A DNA stretch of 64,000 bases from Trichormus variabilis 0441 (lineage in GTDB: Bacteria > Cyanobacteriota > Cyanobacteriia > Cyanobacteriales > Nostocaceae): positions 990,001 to 1,054,000 of the forward strand of contig NZ_CP047242.1 of the NCBI RefSeq assembly GCF_009856605.1. The letters run 5' to 3'. Both the position numbers and the translations under genes were made by a program. Shown one piece after another: positions 36,096 to 45,661 of this stretch (position 1 is the stretch's first letter; each line of letters starts with the position of its first letter). The notes below the pieces were generated by a model, which saw only the letters and a list, made by a program, of their open reading frames with translations, was not told the origin of the DNA and did no database searches.

Positions 36096-36132
36096 GAAAC
36101 TGTATTGATAATAAAATTATAATTTAACGAAA

Positions 36133-37257
36133 ATGGGTAAATATCGAATTAAAGTCGTTTTATTACATTTTTCTTTTAGTGAATATACTGTTCAATTGGC
36201 AAATAATTTAGTTAAATATGTTGATTTAACACTGATACATTCAGAAGAAATATATAGGCAATGCAAAGATGTTCTTAATCCTCATATTCGAGTGATTCAA
36301 ATTAAGAAACCCCGCATTCGTGATCCTCGCAACATTAAGGTGATAGCAGCAATGATGCGAATGATTCGAGAGATAAACCCTGATGTACTCCATGTTCAAG
36401 AAACTAACGATCCTTGGTATGATTTAACTCTTTTATTCAGTAAAATGCCCCCTCTGGTAACTACAATTCATGATGTATATCGTCACCCAGGCGATCGCGA
36501 TTTAACACCGGGCGCTGAATATACTCGCAGAATAGCTTTCTACCGTTCCCAGCAATTAATTGTCCACTCCCAGTCACTTCAAGATATCCTCATCAAACAG
36601 TTCCGCTTACCTCAACAGCGAATTAACGTCCTACCTCACGGAGAGTTAGGTAGTTTGTTTCAAAGTTGGTCAAGTGGTCAAATAGCACCTCGTGAGCCTC
36701 ATACATTACTATTTTTCGGGCGTATCTGGCCATACAAGGGTCTAAAATACTTGCTGCAAGCTATCCCCTTAGTTGCAGAACACATCCCCGGAGTCAAACT
36801 TATCATTGCTGGACGGGGAGAAAATGTCAGTGAATTATTGCAGGATGCAGACAAAAAACACTACGAAATTCTCAATAACTTTATCCCTACCGGAAATGTC
36901 GCCAATTTATTTCAACGAAGTGCGGCTGTTGTTCTACCTTACATTGAATCTTCACAAAGCGGTGTAGCAGCGATCGCCTATGCGATGGGTACTCCTGTAA
37001 TTGCTTCTAATATTGGCGGTTTGAGGGAAATAGTCCGACATGAACAAGACGGACTGCTAGTACCACCGTGTGATGTCCAGTCTCTTGCAGATGCAATCAT
37101 TCGGCTATTAAGTGACTCTCACTTACAACGTCAGATGCAAATCGCCGCATTAGAGCGTTGTCAACAAGACTTGAACTGGTCAAACATTGCAGCTCAAACA
37201 ATCGAAGTTTACCATCAAGCGATCGCCGCCAAAAGTACATCTTTGATGACCAGATGA
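36133..37257 (+). CDS. Family 4 glycosyltransferase (GT-B)
   Basis: This encodes 374 residues. The N-terminal Rossmann half includes HVQETNDPWYD and LVTTIHDVYRHPGD. The C-terminal half has LLFFGRIWPYKGLKYLLQAI, LIIAGRGE and the nucleotide-sugar site PYIESSQSGVAAIAYAMGTPVI with SNIGGLREIV (an E/SGxxxxEAMA-type signature, with Q in place of the usual E). It transfers a sugar from a nucleotide donor with retention of configuration in this family. Its stop overlaps the start of the next gene in an ATGA motif (37254-37257). Confidence 0.92.
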   Translation: MGKYRIKVVLLHFSFSEYTVQLANNLVKYVDLTLIHSEEIYRQCKDVLNPHIRVIQIKKPRIRDPRNIKVIAAMMRMIREINPDVLHVQETNDPWYDLTLLFSKMPPLVTTIHDVYRHPGDRDLTPGAEYTRRIAFYRSQQLIVHSQSLQDILIKQFRLPQQRINVLPHGELGSLFQSWSSGQIAPREPHTLLFFGRIWPYKGLKYLLQAIPLVAEHIPGVKLIIAGRGENVSELLQDADKKHYEILNNFIPTGNVANLFQRSAAVVLPYIESSQSGVAAIAYAMGTPVIASNIGGLREIVRHEQDGLLVPPCDVQSLADAIIRLLSDSHLQRQMQIAALERCQQDLNWSNIAAQTIEVYHQAIAAKSTSLMTR

Positions 37258-38555
37258 AAAAATATCTACTACTTGCAGAAAAAGCTTTTACAGTTCTGTC
37301 TCTACTCCATTATTCAGGCGCTCCTCTAGTTGTGATTCTGTCAGGGGGAGCAAGTGAAGGTGATGATTCAATAGCGGCTCCTGATTTTGCCTTAATTCAA
37401 TTCATATTTTTAATAATTTACTTCATTACCTTTGCCTTACTCGTCCTGCGTTGGAAAAAAGTAATTCAATTAATTAATAAAGATTGGTATATATGGCTTT
37501 TACTCCTAGTAGCTATATTTTCCATATTTTGGTCTGATGTACCTGCAATGACACAAAGTCGCGTCATAGCTCTATCAGGAACACTTCTATTTCCTCTTTA
37601 CTTAGCCAGTCGCTACACTTTAAAAGAACAATTACATTTACTAGCATGGACTTTCGGCATAGCGATCGTAGGTAGCTTTTTATTCGCTTTCGGCCTAAGA
37701 AATTATGGTCGTATGGCTGGAGTGCATTTTGGTACATGGCGAGGAATATATAACCATAAAAACGTTCTTGGTAAAGTCATGGCTCCCAGTGCCATGGTGT
37801 TCTTACTTCTGGCTCTTCAACCAGAAAAAAAGCGTTGGCTATTTTGGGGAGGATTCATAGCATCGATCTGGCTAATTATTGCTTCAAAAGCATCATCACC
37901 TCTTATCAATGTTATTACTTTAAGTCTTTCATTATTTTTATTTCGGATTTTAAGGTGGCGATATAACTTTATGATCCCCGCGTTAGTGGGAATCACAACA
38001 TTAAGTACCATTGCATATATATTAATGACTACTAATGCTGAAGCTATAGCAGCATTATTAGGCAAAGATTTAACACTCACTGGACGAACTAATTTTTGGC
38101 CTTTGATCATCGATAAAATAGCTGAACGTCCTTGGTTTGGTTATGGATATGGTGCATTCTGGCTGGGCTGGACTGGTCCTTCCGCCGATATTTGGTACTC
38201 CTCTGGCTGGAAACCACCAAATAGCCACAATGGTTACTTAGACCTTTGCCTTGAATTGGGATTAGTAGGCTTATCACTATATGTAATTGATTATTTACAA
38301 GGTCTACTCAAGGCATTAGCTTATGTGAGGTCAGTTAAAACATCAGATGGATTTTGGCCAGGAGTTTTTCTTATGTATGTTGTGTTGTCAAATCTCACAG
38401 AAAGTACATTACTTATCCAAAATAATTTCTTTTTTGTGATTCAAATTTCTATATTACTATCACTACGAATATGTGAAGAACAAAAAACAACTCATTCCAT
38501 GATCAAGCATAAAAAGAAGATTAATTATTCACAGAAAACCTACAAAATACCGTAA
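37254..38555 (+). CDS. O-antigen polymerase/ligase-like membrane protein (Wzy candidate)
   Basis: The start is ATG 37254 (MKKYLLLAEKAFTVLSLLHY), coupled by ATGA to the upstream glycosyltransferase, giving 433 residues; a longer upstream reading lies within the previous gene. It has about 10-12 hydrophobic segments and one large outer loop with GRTNFWP, RPWFGYGYGAFW and SHNGYLDLCLELG. The GRxxxW and HNxxLxxxxExG motifs are typical of the Wzy/WaaL superfamily. It would polymerise flipped repeat units, or ligate glycan to an acceptor, on the periplasmic side. Wzy is preferred because Wzx and Wzc partners are in the same locus. Confidence 0.88.
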   Translation: MKKYLLLAEKAFTVLSLLHYSGAPLVVILSGGASEGDDSIAAPDFALIQFIFLIIYFITFALLVLRWKKVIQLINKDWYIWLLLLVAIFSIFWSDVPAMTQSRVIALSGTLLFPLYLASRYTLKEQLHLLAWTFGIAIVGSFLFAFGLRNYGRMAGVHFGTWRGIYNHKNVLGKVMAPSAMVFLLLALQPEKKRWLFWGGFIASIWLIIASKASSPLINVITLSLSLFLFRILRWRYNFMIPALVGITTLSTIAYILMTTNAEAIAALLGKDLTLTGRTNFWPLIIDKIAERPWFGYGYGAFWLGWTGPSADIWYSSGWKPPNSHNGYLDLCLELGLVGLSLYVIDYLQGLLKALAYVRSVKTSDGFWPGVFLMYVVLSNLTESTLLIQNNFFFVIQISILLSLRICEEQKTTHSMIKHKKKINYSQKTYKIP

Positions 38556-38593
38556 CATTTTTGTGTTTTTACTACCTAACATTTCAGGAGTTT

Positions 38594-39781
38594 ATGAATA
38601 GAATTTATTATCAAAAGTCTCCTCTAAAAGTTTTAATGCTCGGTGCTAGTTTAGATGTCCAAGGTGGAATTACGTCAGTTGAAAAACTAATTATCGAAAA
38701 TGTGCGCCCAGAATTACAAATTACTCATGTTGCTACATTTGCACCTGGATCTGGACGGCATAATATTTTCGTATTTCTACAATCAATTAAAATACTGATA
38801 CAAAATCTGATACAAAGAAAAACAGACTTAGTCCATATTCATTTCGCTGAGAGAGGCAGTACTTTCCGAAAACTAATTCTTGTCCTTATAATTCTTAGCT
38901 TTCGCCAGCCTTTTATTCTTCATGCTCATGGCGCAACATATCAAGAATTTTTTGCCGATCTTCCTAAGATACTGCAAAAAATTATATCTAATTTATTTAG
39001 GCGATGTAGTCAATTTATAGCTCTATCAGAAAGTTGGAAGTCTTATTATTTAGAAACATTTAATCTTGATAAAAATCAAATTTCCGTACTACATAATCCT
39101 GTAAAAATGCCAACCTTTATTCCTGTAAGACGACAAAAACAATCTGTAAAATTTGTCTTTCTTGGAAGAATTGGTAAACGCGGTGGTGCGCTAGACGTAG
39201 CAAAATCTGTTATGAAGTTCCCTCAGCAAGATAAAGGCGCATTTGATCTTATTAAAGCATTTGCAGCCCTACCCGAAGAAAGTAAAAAATCTGCTGAATT
39301 GGTTCTAGCTGGTAATGGAGATTTAGATAAAGCTCAACAACTAATTCAAGAATTAGGTCTTGAAGCTCAAGTAAAAATTAGCGCCTGGCTGAATCCTGAA
39401 CAAAGAGATGCTCTGATAGCATCAGCAGATGTTTTTGTTTTACCTTCATATAACGAAGGTTTGCCTATGTCAATGTTAGAAGCCATGTCATGGGGTTTAC
39501 CTGTGATTGTGACACCTGTTGGTGGCATACCTGAAGTGATCAATCACAATCAAAACGGCATATTAGTGCAACCAGGAAATCAACAACAGTTAGTACAAGC
39601 CATGCAGCAACTTATTAATGACGAAGATATGAGGATTGCGTTAGGTAATGCTGCCCGCCATAGTGTTGAATATTTTGACGTTAAACACTACATAAATTCT
39701 TTATCAGAAACTTATTTCTCAGCAGTTCAATGTAGTAATTATTTAGTTAATTCAACAACAGAAATGGAATCAAAATATTAA
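38594..39781 (+). CDS. Family 4 glycosyltransferase (GT-B)
   Basis: This encodes 395 residues. ATG 38594 is chosen because CAGGAG lies 4 bases before it; a TTG at 38561 would add 11 hydrophobic residues. The GT-B fold shows in MLGASLDVQGGITSVEKLI, FILHAHGATYQEF, ALSESWKSYYLE, FVFLGRIGKRGGA and the C-terminal LPSYNEGLPMSMLEAMSWG with TPVGGIPEVI. The E..GLPMSMLEA signature places it in GT4. It is a cytoplasmic or membrane-surface transferase for the repeat unit. It starts 38 bases after the Wzy-like gene. Confidence 0.93.
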   Translation: MNRIYYQKSPLKVLMLGASLDVQGGITSVEKLIIENVRPELQITHVATFAPGSGRHNIFVFLQSIKILIQNLIQRKTDLVHIHFAERGSTFRKLILVLIILSFRQPFILHAHGATYQEFFADLPKILQKIISNLFRRCSQFIALSESWKSYYLETFNLDKNQISVLHNPVKMPTFIPVRRQKQSVKFVFLGRIGKRGGALDVAKSVMKFPQQDKGAFDLIKAFAALPEESKKSAELVLAGNGDLDKAQQLIQELGLEAQVKISAWLNPEQRDALIASADVFVLPSYNEGLPMSMLEAMSWGLPVIVTPVGGIPEVINHNQNGILVQPGNQQQLVQAMQQLINDEDMRIALGNAARHSVEYFDVKHYINSLSETYFSAVQCSNYLVNSTTEMESKY

Positions 39782-39861
39782 TTCTATTCAGTAACTAAAT
39801 CCATAAAATGCAGAGATTTTTGTTTACATTTAACCTTAACTAAGATAGGAGATTCATCAAA

Positions 39862-40647
39862 ATGAAGTTGACTGTTAAAGAAACATTACCCTTAGAATAT
39901 CGTTATATTTTGGGTATGCGTGTCGATGCTACCAGTTATGAAGATGCAACCCAAAGAATTTTAGCTTGGTCAGCTAACAAAGAAAGCAAGTCTGTTTTTG
40001 CTGCTAATGTTCACATGACAATGGAAACTCATGACAATTCCAAATTTGCAAGAGTAGTTAATAATACTGATTTAGTTACAGCTGACGGTATGCCTTTGGT
40101 ATGGGCTTTAAAAGCTCTTGGTATCAAAAATGCCTCCAGGGTATACGGGCCAACTCTCACTTTACACGTGTGCAATGCGGCTGCAAATTTAGGTGTTCCT
40201 ATTGCTTTTTATGGTGGTACAACAGAAAGTCTGGCAGCATTCAGTAAATTTTTAAGAAATCAGTTCCCAGGCATTAAAATTGTTTCTCAAATTGCACCGC
40301 CTTTTCGTCCACTTACACCAGAAGAAGATGAAGCTTTCACCGATGAAATTATCGCATCAGGAGCGCAAATCTTATTTGTTGGTATTGGTTGTCCTCGGCA
40401 AGAGTTTTGGATTGCAGAACATAAGAATATTATTCCAGCAGTAATGCTTGGTGTCGGAGCAGCATTTGATTTTCATTCGGGTCGTGTTAAGCAAGCTCCA
40501 AGCTGGATGCAAAACATAGGTTTGGAGTGGTTTTTCCGGCTCATAATGGAACCAAAAAGGTTATGGAAGAGGTATTTTAAGCATAATCCTCGCTTTGTAT
40601 TGTTCTTTATGATGCAATTAGCTTCTAGAAAATTAAAGTTCAAATAA
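39862..40647 (+). CDS. WecG/TagA/CpsF family glycosyltransferase
   Basis: This encodes 261 residues, the full family length. Conserved segments are FAANVHMTMETHDN, LVTADGMPLVWALKALG, VYGPTLTLHVCN, IAFYGGTTESL, IVSQIAPPFRPLTPEE, QILFVGIGCPRQEFW and the AAFDFHSGRVKQAP stretch with WMQNIGLEWFFRL. Family members (GT26) add ManNAc or ManNAcA-type or glucuronosyl residues to lipid-linked sugar. A C-terminal helical region targets the membrane. AGGAGA lies upstream (39848-39853). It is probably the last cytoplasmic sugar-adding enzyme encoded in this cluster. Confidence 0.93.
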   Translation: MKLTVKETLPLEYRYILGMRVDATSYEDATQRILAWSANKESKSVFAANVHMTMETHDNSKFARVVNNTDLVTADGMPLVWALKALGIKNASRVYGPTLTLHVCNAAANLGVPIAFYGGTTESLAAFSKFLRNQFPGIKIVSQIAPPFRPLTPEEDEAFTDEIIASGAQILFVGIGCPRQEFWIAEHKNIIPAVMLGVGAAFDFHSGRVKQAPSWMQNIGLEWFFRLIMEPKRLWKRYFKHNPRFVLFFMMQLASRKLKFK

Positions 40648-40707
40648 TTTTAGTTTTATTCTCAGAGAGGTGTTCAAAGTATTGATAGCAATCAAGCAAC
40701 ATTTTTT

Positions 40708-42078
40708 ATGATGAGGTACAAATCTTTAACATGGGGTGTTTTTACCATTCTGATTTTTGGCTTAACCACAATATATGTTAGCAAAATCGTCAATGCTAAC
40801 AATGGAGATTCAATAAATCAGGAAGCAATTAAAAACAACTATCTATGGGCAGAGTTTGAAGCACAAGAATTTGGTCGAAACGGAGATGTCAGTCAAAGTT
40901 TAGGTACAACATACTACGTTGATCAAAGTCTTGGAAATGACAGCAATCCTGGTACTACAGAAAATCTAGCATTTAAGACAATACAGAAAGCTAATCAAAT
41001 AATAAATGAGGGAGATATTGTTTATGTGAAAAATGGTACTTATGACGAAAACATTACAGTAACTAAATCTGGAAATCCCAATAATTGGATTGTGTTCCAA
41101 GCTTTTCCTGGACACAAGCCATTTGTTAGAGGAACTCAAGACGGTACTTTTAGAGTTTCTGGTAATTACATCAAAATAATTGGGTTTAGAATTACTTCTA
41201 CTCAACTCGGCTCTGGAATCCATGTTGGTAATGGTAACCACCATACGAAAATTATCAACAATGAAATTCATGACTCTGGGTGTGGAGGAATTTCTGGTCA
41301 AGAGACGGATTATCTTTACATTGAAGGTAATATTGTTTATAGAAACGCATTCAAAGCACCTTATCAATGTAGTGGCATCTCCATTTATCAAGCTAAAGCA
41401 TTCGATAATAAACCTGGATTTCACAATATCATTAGAGGCAATATATCTTACTTTAATGAAAATAAATTACCGAGAGAAAATGGTAAAGTTACTGATGGTA
41501 ACGGTATTATCATTGATGATTTTCGACATACTCAAGGTCAAGGGCAAACATCAAAATACACTGCTTGGACTTTGATAGAAAATAATATCGTTTTTGATAA
41601 TGGTGGCAGAGGGATTCATGTTTTTCAAAGTGATAATGTTGTTGTCCGAAACAATACCACTTTTAAAAATCTGAAATCTGATAACTTGGAAGGCACTCTT
41701 AATGGAGAAATTAGTACATATTTTTCATCTAATGTGCATTTTTATAACAACATTGCCTACGCTGCAAATAAGTCTAAAAAAACTTTTGTAGATGATTATT
41801 CTCAAAATAACAAATGGGATTATAACTTGTCATACAATGGCTCTATTTTAATCAATGATGGTCATTCTGATGCTAGTTTGGGCAAAAATAATCTAATTGA
41901 CTTTAATCCTCTTTTTGTTAATCCATCTATTATTCATGGTGTTGCCAATTTTCGCTTGCAAGCCACAAGTCCTGTGATTGACGCAGGTACATCAATGAGT
42001 GCAGCTAGTAGTGATTTTAATGGTCAAAAAAGACCTATAGGTTCAGGATATGATATTGGAGCCTATGAGTTCAAATAG
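40708..42078 (+). CDS. Secreted right-handed parallel beta-helix protein
   Basis: This encodes 456 residues with a signal peptide or anchor (LTWGVFTILIFGLTTIYVSK). From about residue 70 a DUF1565-like entry is seen: YYVDQSLGNDSNPGT, AFKTIQKANQIINEGDIVYV and GTYDENITV. Repeated rungs follow (IIGFRITS, IINNEIHDSG, IEGNIVYRN, IENNIVFDN, VVRNNTTFKN), the sequence form of a parallel beta-helix. The C-terminus (FRLQATSPVIDAGT...RPIGSGYDIGAYEF) is a typical closing motif. Such proteins include polysaccharide lyases and epimerases. In this locus it probably trims, modifies or binds the exported polymer. The catalytic residues cannot be identified. Confidence 0.88.
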   Translation: MMRYKSLTWGVFTILIFGLTTIYVSKIVNANNGDSINQEAIKNNYLWAEFEAQEFGRNGDVSQSLGTTYYVDQSLGNDSNPGTTENLAFKTIQKANQIINEGDIVYVKNGTYDENITVTKSGNPNNWIVFQAFPGHKPFVRGTQDGTFRVSGNYIKIIGFRITSTQLGSGIHVGNGNHHTKIINNEIHDSGCGGISGQETDYLYIEGNIVYRNAFKAPYQCSGISIYQAKAFDNKPGFHNIIRGNISYFNENKLPRENGKVTDGNGIIIDDFRHTQGQGQTSKYTAWTLIENNIVFDNGGRGIHVFQSDNVVVRNNTTFKNLKSDNLEGTLNGEISTYFSSNVHFYNNIAYAANKSKKTFVDDYSQNNKWDYNLSYNGSILINDGHSDASLGKNNLIDFNPLFVNPSIIHGVANFRLQATSPVIDAGTSMSAASSDFNGQKRPIGSGYDIGAYEFK

Positions 42079-42222
42079 AAGTTAAAGATAGAATATATTT
42101 CAATAATTCACTCTTTATGTTAAATGAAAATACTCAAAAAATCACAGATTTTAGTCATAAATATAGTTGTGATTTTGGCTTGATACATTTATTGAAGCAC
42201 TTTATGTAATGAGGTTTTTTAA

Positions 42223-42848
42223 ACGAAAATTTATTCTTATATTATCGCCACTATTGTTTTTTTATTTTCTCTGGTATTTAGAAATAAACCAAATATCTTT
42301 TTTGAAAAAAACTATTTTTTTGGTCTATTTTACCTGTTTATATGTCTACTAGGTGCATTCTATAAACAACAGGAATTAAGAATTAATTTGCGATAGTTAA
42401 TATTTTCATTTTTGTTGAACTAATATTGATATATCCTGTTTTTTTACTAGATAATGGAAGAATTTTAATTCAAGCTCATAAATTTCCTCTATCCTTTCTA
42501 TATCTGATTTATAGTCTTATACCAATTCATATATTTATTATTCTCAAACATATTTGGAAATACCCTCGGAAAAAACGTATTCGCAAAATCGTGCGTTGTT
42601 TTGAATGGTGCGGGCAAAATGTTTATCCTATCTATCTTCTCCAATCGCTGGTTTGTTCACTCCCGATACGCTTGACTACTCATATTCATAATGATGTACC
42701 TAATTTTCTTCTATATTTTCTTGTTCTGACATTCAATCTATTTATTACGTTACTTGTGGTACAACAGTATTTAAAGTTTGAATCACTGTGTATGAATCTA
42801 AGCAACACAATAACATCAATAAAGTTTTACAATTACCTTAAAAAATAA
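42223..42848 (+). pseudogene. Decayed acyltransferase-3 family gene
   Basis: Two open segments in different frames join at about 42390: 42223-42396 (YSYIIATIVFLFSLVFRN ... YKQQELRINL) and 42387-42848 (NIFIFVELILIYPVFLLDNG ... FEWCGQNVYPIYLLQSLV). Together they read as the C-terminal half of an OafA/YrhL-type membrane acyltransferase, including the closing Y-x-IYLxQ-type helix. The N-terminal half with the catalytic H is missing, and a frameshift separates the two parts. The second segment alone (from TTG 42426, 140 residues) might still be translated. An intact homologue is at 24708-25859. Confidence 0.65.
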
Positions 42849-43020
42849 CGACCAAGCATCATGTAATGTAAAATCATGTAAAAATACTTAGAGGGGTGAC
42901 TTCTATAAGAATAATCTACTAATCTTTCTTGTTGGTTGTGTTGTGAAACACTTAGATTTTTATATTTACTGGAGTTTTAAAACTAACATTGTTCATACAG
43001 AGTCTTCCTAGAATAAAATT

Positions 43021-45249
43021 ATGCAATCAAAAGAATCGATAGATTTAGATTTAAGCAGATATTTTGCTGGACTGAAGCGTCGTTGGTTAGTGGCTATTAA
43101 TATCTTTACGGTAACAGTTGCTCTTAGTGCTTTATCTACCACCTTGCTGAAATCATCCTATGAAGCAGAAGGAAAACTTTTATTCAAAGTACCATCTTTT
43201 AAGATCATAGGTCAAAATTTATTAGCTAGTGGTTCAGAAGCTGAAGGGGATCTTAAATCACTGGTATCCAGTCAAAACCCTATTAATACTGAGATAGAGG
43301 TTCTCTCTTCTCCGATGATACTAGACAAGGTAATAGAAGAGCTAAATCTGAAAAACAAACAAGGTAAACCCTTAAATTATAATACTCTCAAATCTGGACT
43401 AACTTTAAAAATTATTGGTGGTACAGATGTTTTAAGAGTGGCTTATAAAAGTCGTAATCCTGAAGAGGGAGCAGCGATTGTGAACAAGGTGATGGACTTA
43501 TATTTAGAGAACAGTATTCTTACAAGTAGAGCAGAAGCTGAAAAGACCAGAATGCTGATTGCTCAGCAATTAAATCAACCCAAATTAAATTTACAAAGAG
43601 CAGAATTAGCCTTACGCAGTTTTAAAGAACAAAATAAAATTGTCAATCTTGCAGAAGAATCTAAATTAGCAGTTTTACAAATTAACAATTTAGATACTCA
43701 GGTTGCTAATGTCAGTTCAGAATTAGAAAAAGTTACATCTAAAAATAATACACTCCGCAAGCAAATTTCTCTGGATGTAGAGCAAGCGATCGCTATAAAT
43801 GATCTCTCTCAATCCCAGGCAATTCAATCTATTTTAACTCAAATTCAACAAGTAGAACAAAAACTCGCTTTAGAACGTAGTAGATTTCTGGATAACGATC
43901 CGAAAATAGTTGATTTGGAAACTAACAAAAAAAATCTGCAAGATTTATTACAAAAACAAACTAACCAAATTATTGGTAGTCAAGTAAAACTACCACAGAC
44001 AAAGTTCCCACTTAGTGAACTTAAGCAAAGTATGATTAAAGAATTTTTGCAATCGGAACAAGAACGATTGAGTTTAATTAAAAAATTAAATTCTTTGTCT
44101 AAGTCTCGTGCAGATTATGAACAACGCTTACGAATTATACCCCAATTAGAACAAAATTTAGGTGAATTAGAACAAAATCTCGAAAGCGCTCGCTCGACTT
44201 ATCAGACTCTCTTAACTAAAGTTCAAGAATTAAGACTAGCAGAAAGTAAAAATACTGCAAGTGCGAGGATTATTGCTAATGCTTTGGTTCCTGATAAACC
44301 AGATTCCAGAAATAAAATAATTGTTATATTGCTAGGTATTTTATTTGGGATATTTTTGTCAATTACTACAGTTTTGTTTTTAGAAATAAGAGATAGATCC
44401 CTAAAAACAATTCAAGAAATTAGAGAAATATTTGAATATACTTTACTAGGAATTATTCCTTCAGCAACTACGAAGAAAATAACATCTTCCCATCGGGATG
44501 TAGAGTTAACTAATCTGGAAGTAGCTGTCAGAGATACGCCTGATTCATTGACTAGCGAAATGTATCGCATGATTCAAGCTAATTTAAGATTTCTGAGTTC
44601 TGATCAAGTTCTCAAAAACTTAGTAATAACAAGTGCTTTACCTAGAGAAGGTAAATCTACTGTTTCAGCTAATTTAGCTGCTGCGATCGCTCAATTAGGA
44701 CGTAGAGTTTTATTAATCGATGGAGATATGCGTTCTCCATCTCAACATCAATTCTGGCAATTGAATAATTTAGTAGGTTTAAGTGAAGTACTTGTTGGAC
44801 AAGTAGAATTTATTACTGCTATATCTAAGGTAATGGATAATTTGGATGTTTTGACAGCAGGTGTCAGACCTCCCAATCCGTTGGCTTTGCTAGATTCAAA
44901 GCGAATGGCTGCATTAATCGCTGATTTTTCATCACAGTATGATTTTGTGATTATTGACGCTCCTCCTCTGCTTGTTGCGGCTGATTCCCTAACTTTAAGC
45001 CACATGACAGATGGAATTTTATTAGTATCTAGACCTAATGTAATTGATTCGGGTAGTGCCTGGGCTGCTAAAGATACATTAGAGCGTTCTGGACAAAAGG
45101 TTTTAGGTTTATTGATTAATGGTGTAACCGAGAAAAATGAATTTAGCAGTGATTTTTATGTTGCTAAAAAACATGAGTTCGACGAAACTAAAAAATGGCA
45201 AGAGGTAGTGCCTGTGGGGCAAACACATCCAAATATTAAAGATCAATAA
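43021..45249 (+). CDS. Wzc/GumC-like chain-length determinant with BY-kinase-type ATPase domain
   Basis: This encodes 742 residues. The N-terminus has a Wzz-type first membrane helix (LVAINIFTVTVALSALSTTL) and a long periplasmic coiled-coil region (about 60-430). A second membrane helix (KIIVILLGILFGIFLSITTV) leads into a cytoplasmic ATPase domain with Walker A PREGKST, Walker A' VLLIDGDMRSP and Walker B FVIIDAPPLL. This is the polysaccharide co-polymerase that controls polymer length and export. The usual C-terminal tyrosine cluster is absent: only one Tyr (SSDFYVAKK) lies in the last 40 residues. It follows a 172-base gap with its own leader and closes the cluster. The outer-membrane Wza partner is not in the window. 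Confidence 0.93.
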   Translation: MQSKESIDLDLSRYFAGLKRRWLVAINIFTVTVALSALSTTLLKSSYEAEGKLLFKVPSFKIIGQNLLASGSEAEGDLKSLVSSQNPINTEIEVLSSPMILDKVIEELNLKNKQGKPLNYNTLKSGLTLKIIGGTDVLRVAYKSRNPEEGAAIVNKVMDLYLENSILTSRAEAEKTRMLIAQQLNQPKLNLQRAELALRSFKEQNKIVNLAEESKLAVLQINNLDTQVANVSSELEKVTSKNNTLRKQISLDVEQAIAINDLSQSQAIQSILTQIQQVEQKLALERSRFLDNDPKIVDLETNKKNLQDLLQKQTNQIIGSQVKLPQTKFPLSELKQSMIKEFLQSEQERLSLIKKLNSLSKSRADYEQRLRIIPQLEQNLGELEQNLESARSTYQTLLTKVQELRLAESKNTASARIIANALVPDKPDSRNKIIVILLGILFGIFLSITTVLFLEIRDRSLKTIQEIREIFEYTLLGIIPSATTKKITSSHRDVELTNLEVAVRDTPDSLTSEMYRMIQANLRFLSSDQVLKNLVITSALPREGKSTVSANLAAAIAQLGRRVLLIDGDMRSPSQHQFWQLNNLVGLSEVLVGQVEFITAISKVMDNLDVLTAGVRPPNPLALLDSKRMAALIADFSSQYDFVIIDAPPLLVAADSLTLSHMTDGILLVSRPNVIDSGSAWAAKDTLERSGQKVLGLLINGVTEKNEFSSDFYVAKKHEFDETKKWQEVVPVGQTHPNIKDQ

Positions 45250-45260
45250 TCAAGGTGGAA

Positions 45261-45287
45261 TTGCCAAAAATAACCATTTTTGGGCAA
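45261..45287 (+). terminator. Hairpin at the end of the polysaccharide/NRPS cluster
   Basis: TTGCC-AAAAAT (45261-45271) pairs with ATTTTT-GGGCAA (45276-45287) with one bulged G and a 4-nt loop (aacc), 12 bases after the Wzc-like stop. It is a plausible terminator for the cluster, although no long T-run follows. Confidence 0.45.
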
Positions 45288-45661
45288 GTTGTTGATATGA
45301 AATAACCTAGAAAGCTTATTCTACCGTTCACAACTTTACGAACGCCAACTATCATTTATGGGCAAGTTCGTCTTGAAGCCGATTTTGAGCCATTAGCTGA
45401 AAAATTCCCTCAAGTATTTGCTATAAGCAAAGCACAGTAGGTGTTTAGCAGTCTGAGCATTTCCTTCGCGTACAATTTCCCGTTTTGGCTCGATGACCCC
45501 TAAATGGAGTTAAAAAACCTCAAAGCTTAATTACAGAAAGCCGCCGCTTTGTGTTGGTAATTGGTAATAGGTAACTGGCGCTATTACTGATTACCAAATC
45601 CCCACTCACAAGAGTAAGAGTATTGTATTTTTACTTTATTAATAAACTCTCAGGCACAATC
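45288..45661. other. Intergenic region after the cluster, no clear gene
   Basis: About 370 bases between convergent genes. A short coding-like stretch (45365-45440, reading RLEADFEPLAEKFPQVFAIS in one frame) ends in TAG and has no start; it may be an old gene fragment. Nothing else is recognised. Confidence 0.35.

Noticed and set aside
40966..41575. Long frames on both strands inside the beta-helix gene
   Set aside because: They are shadows of the beta-helix coding region, which has a signal peptide and clear repeat rungs.
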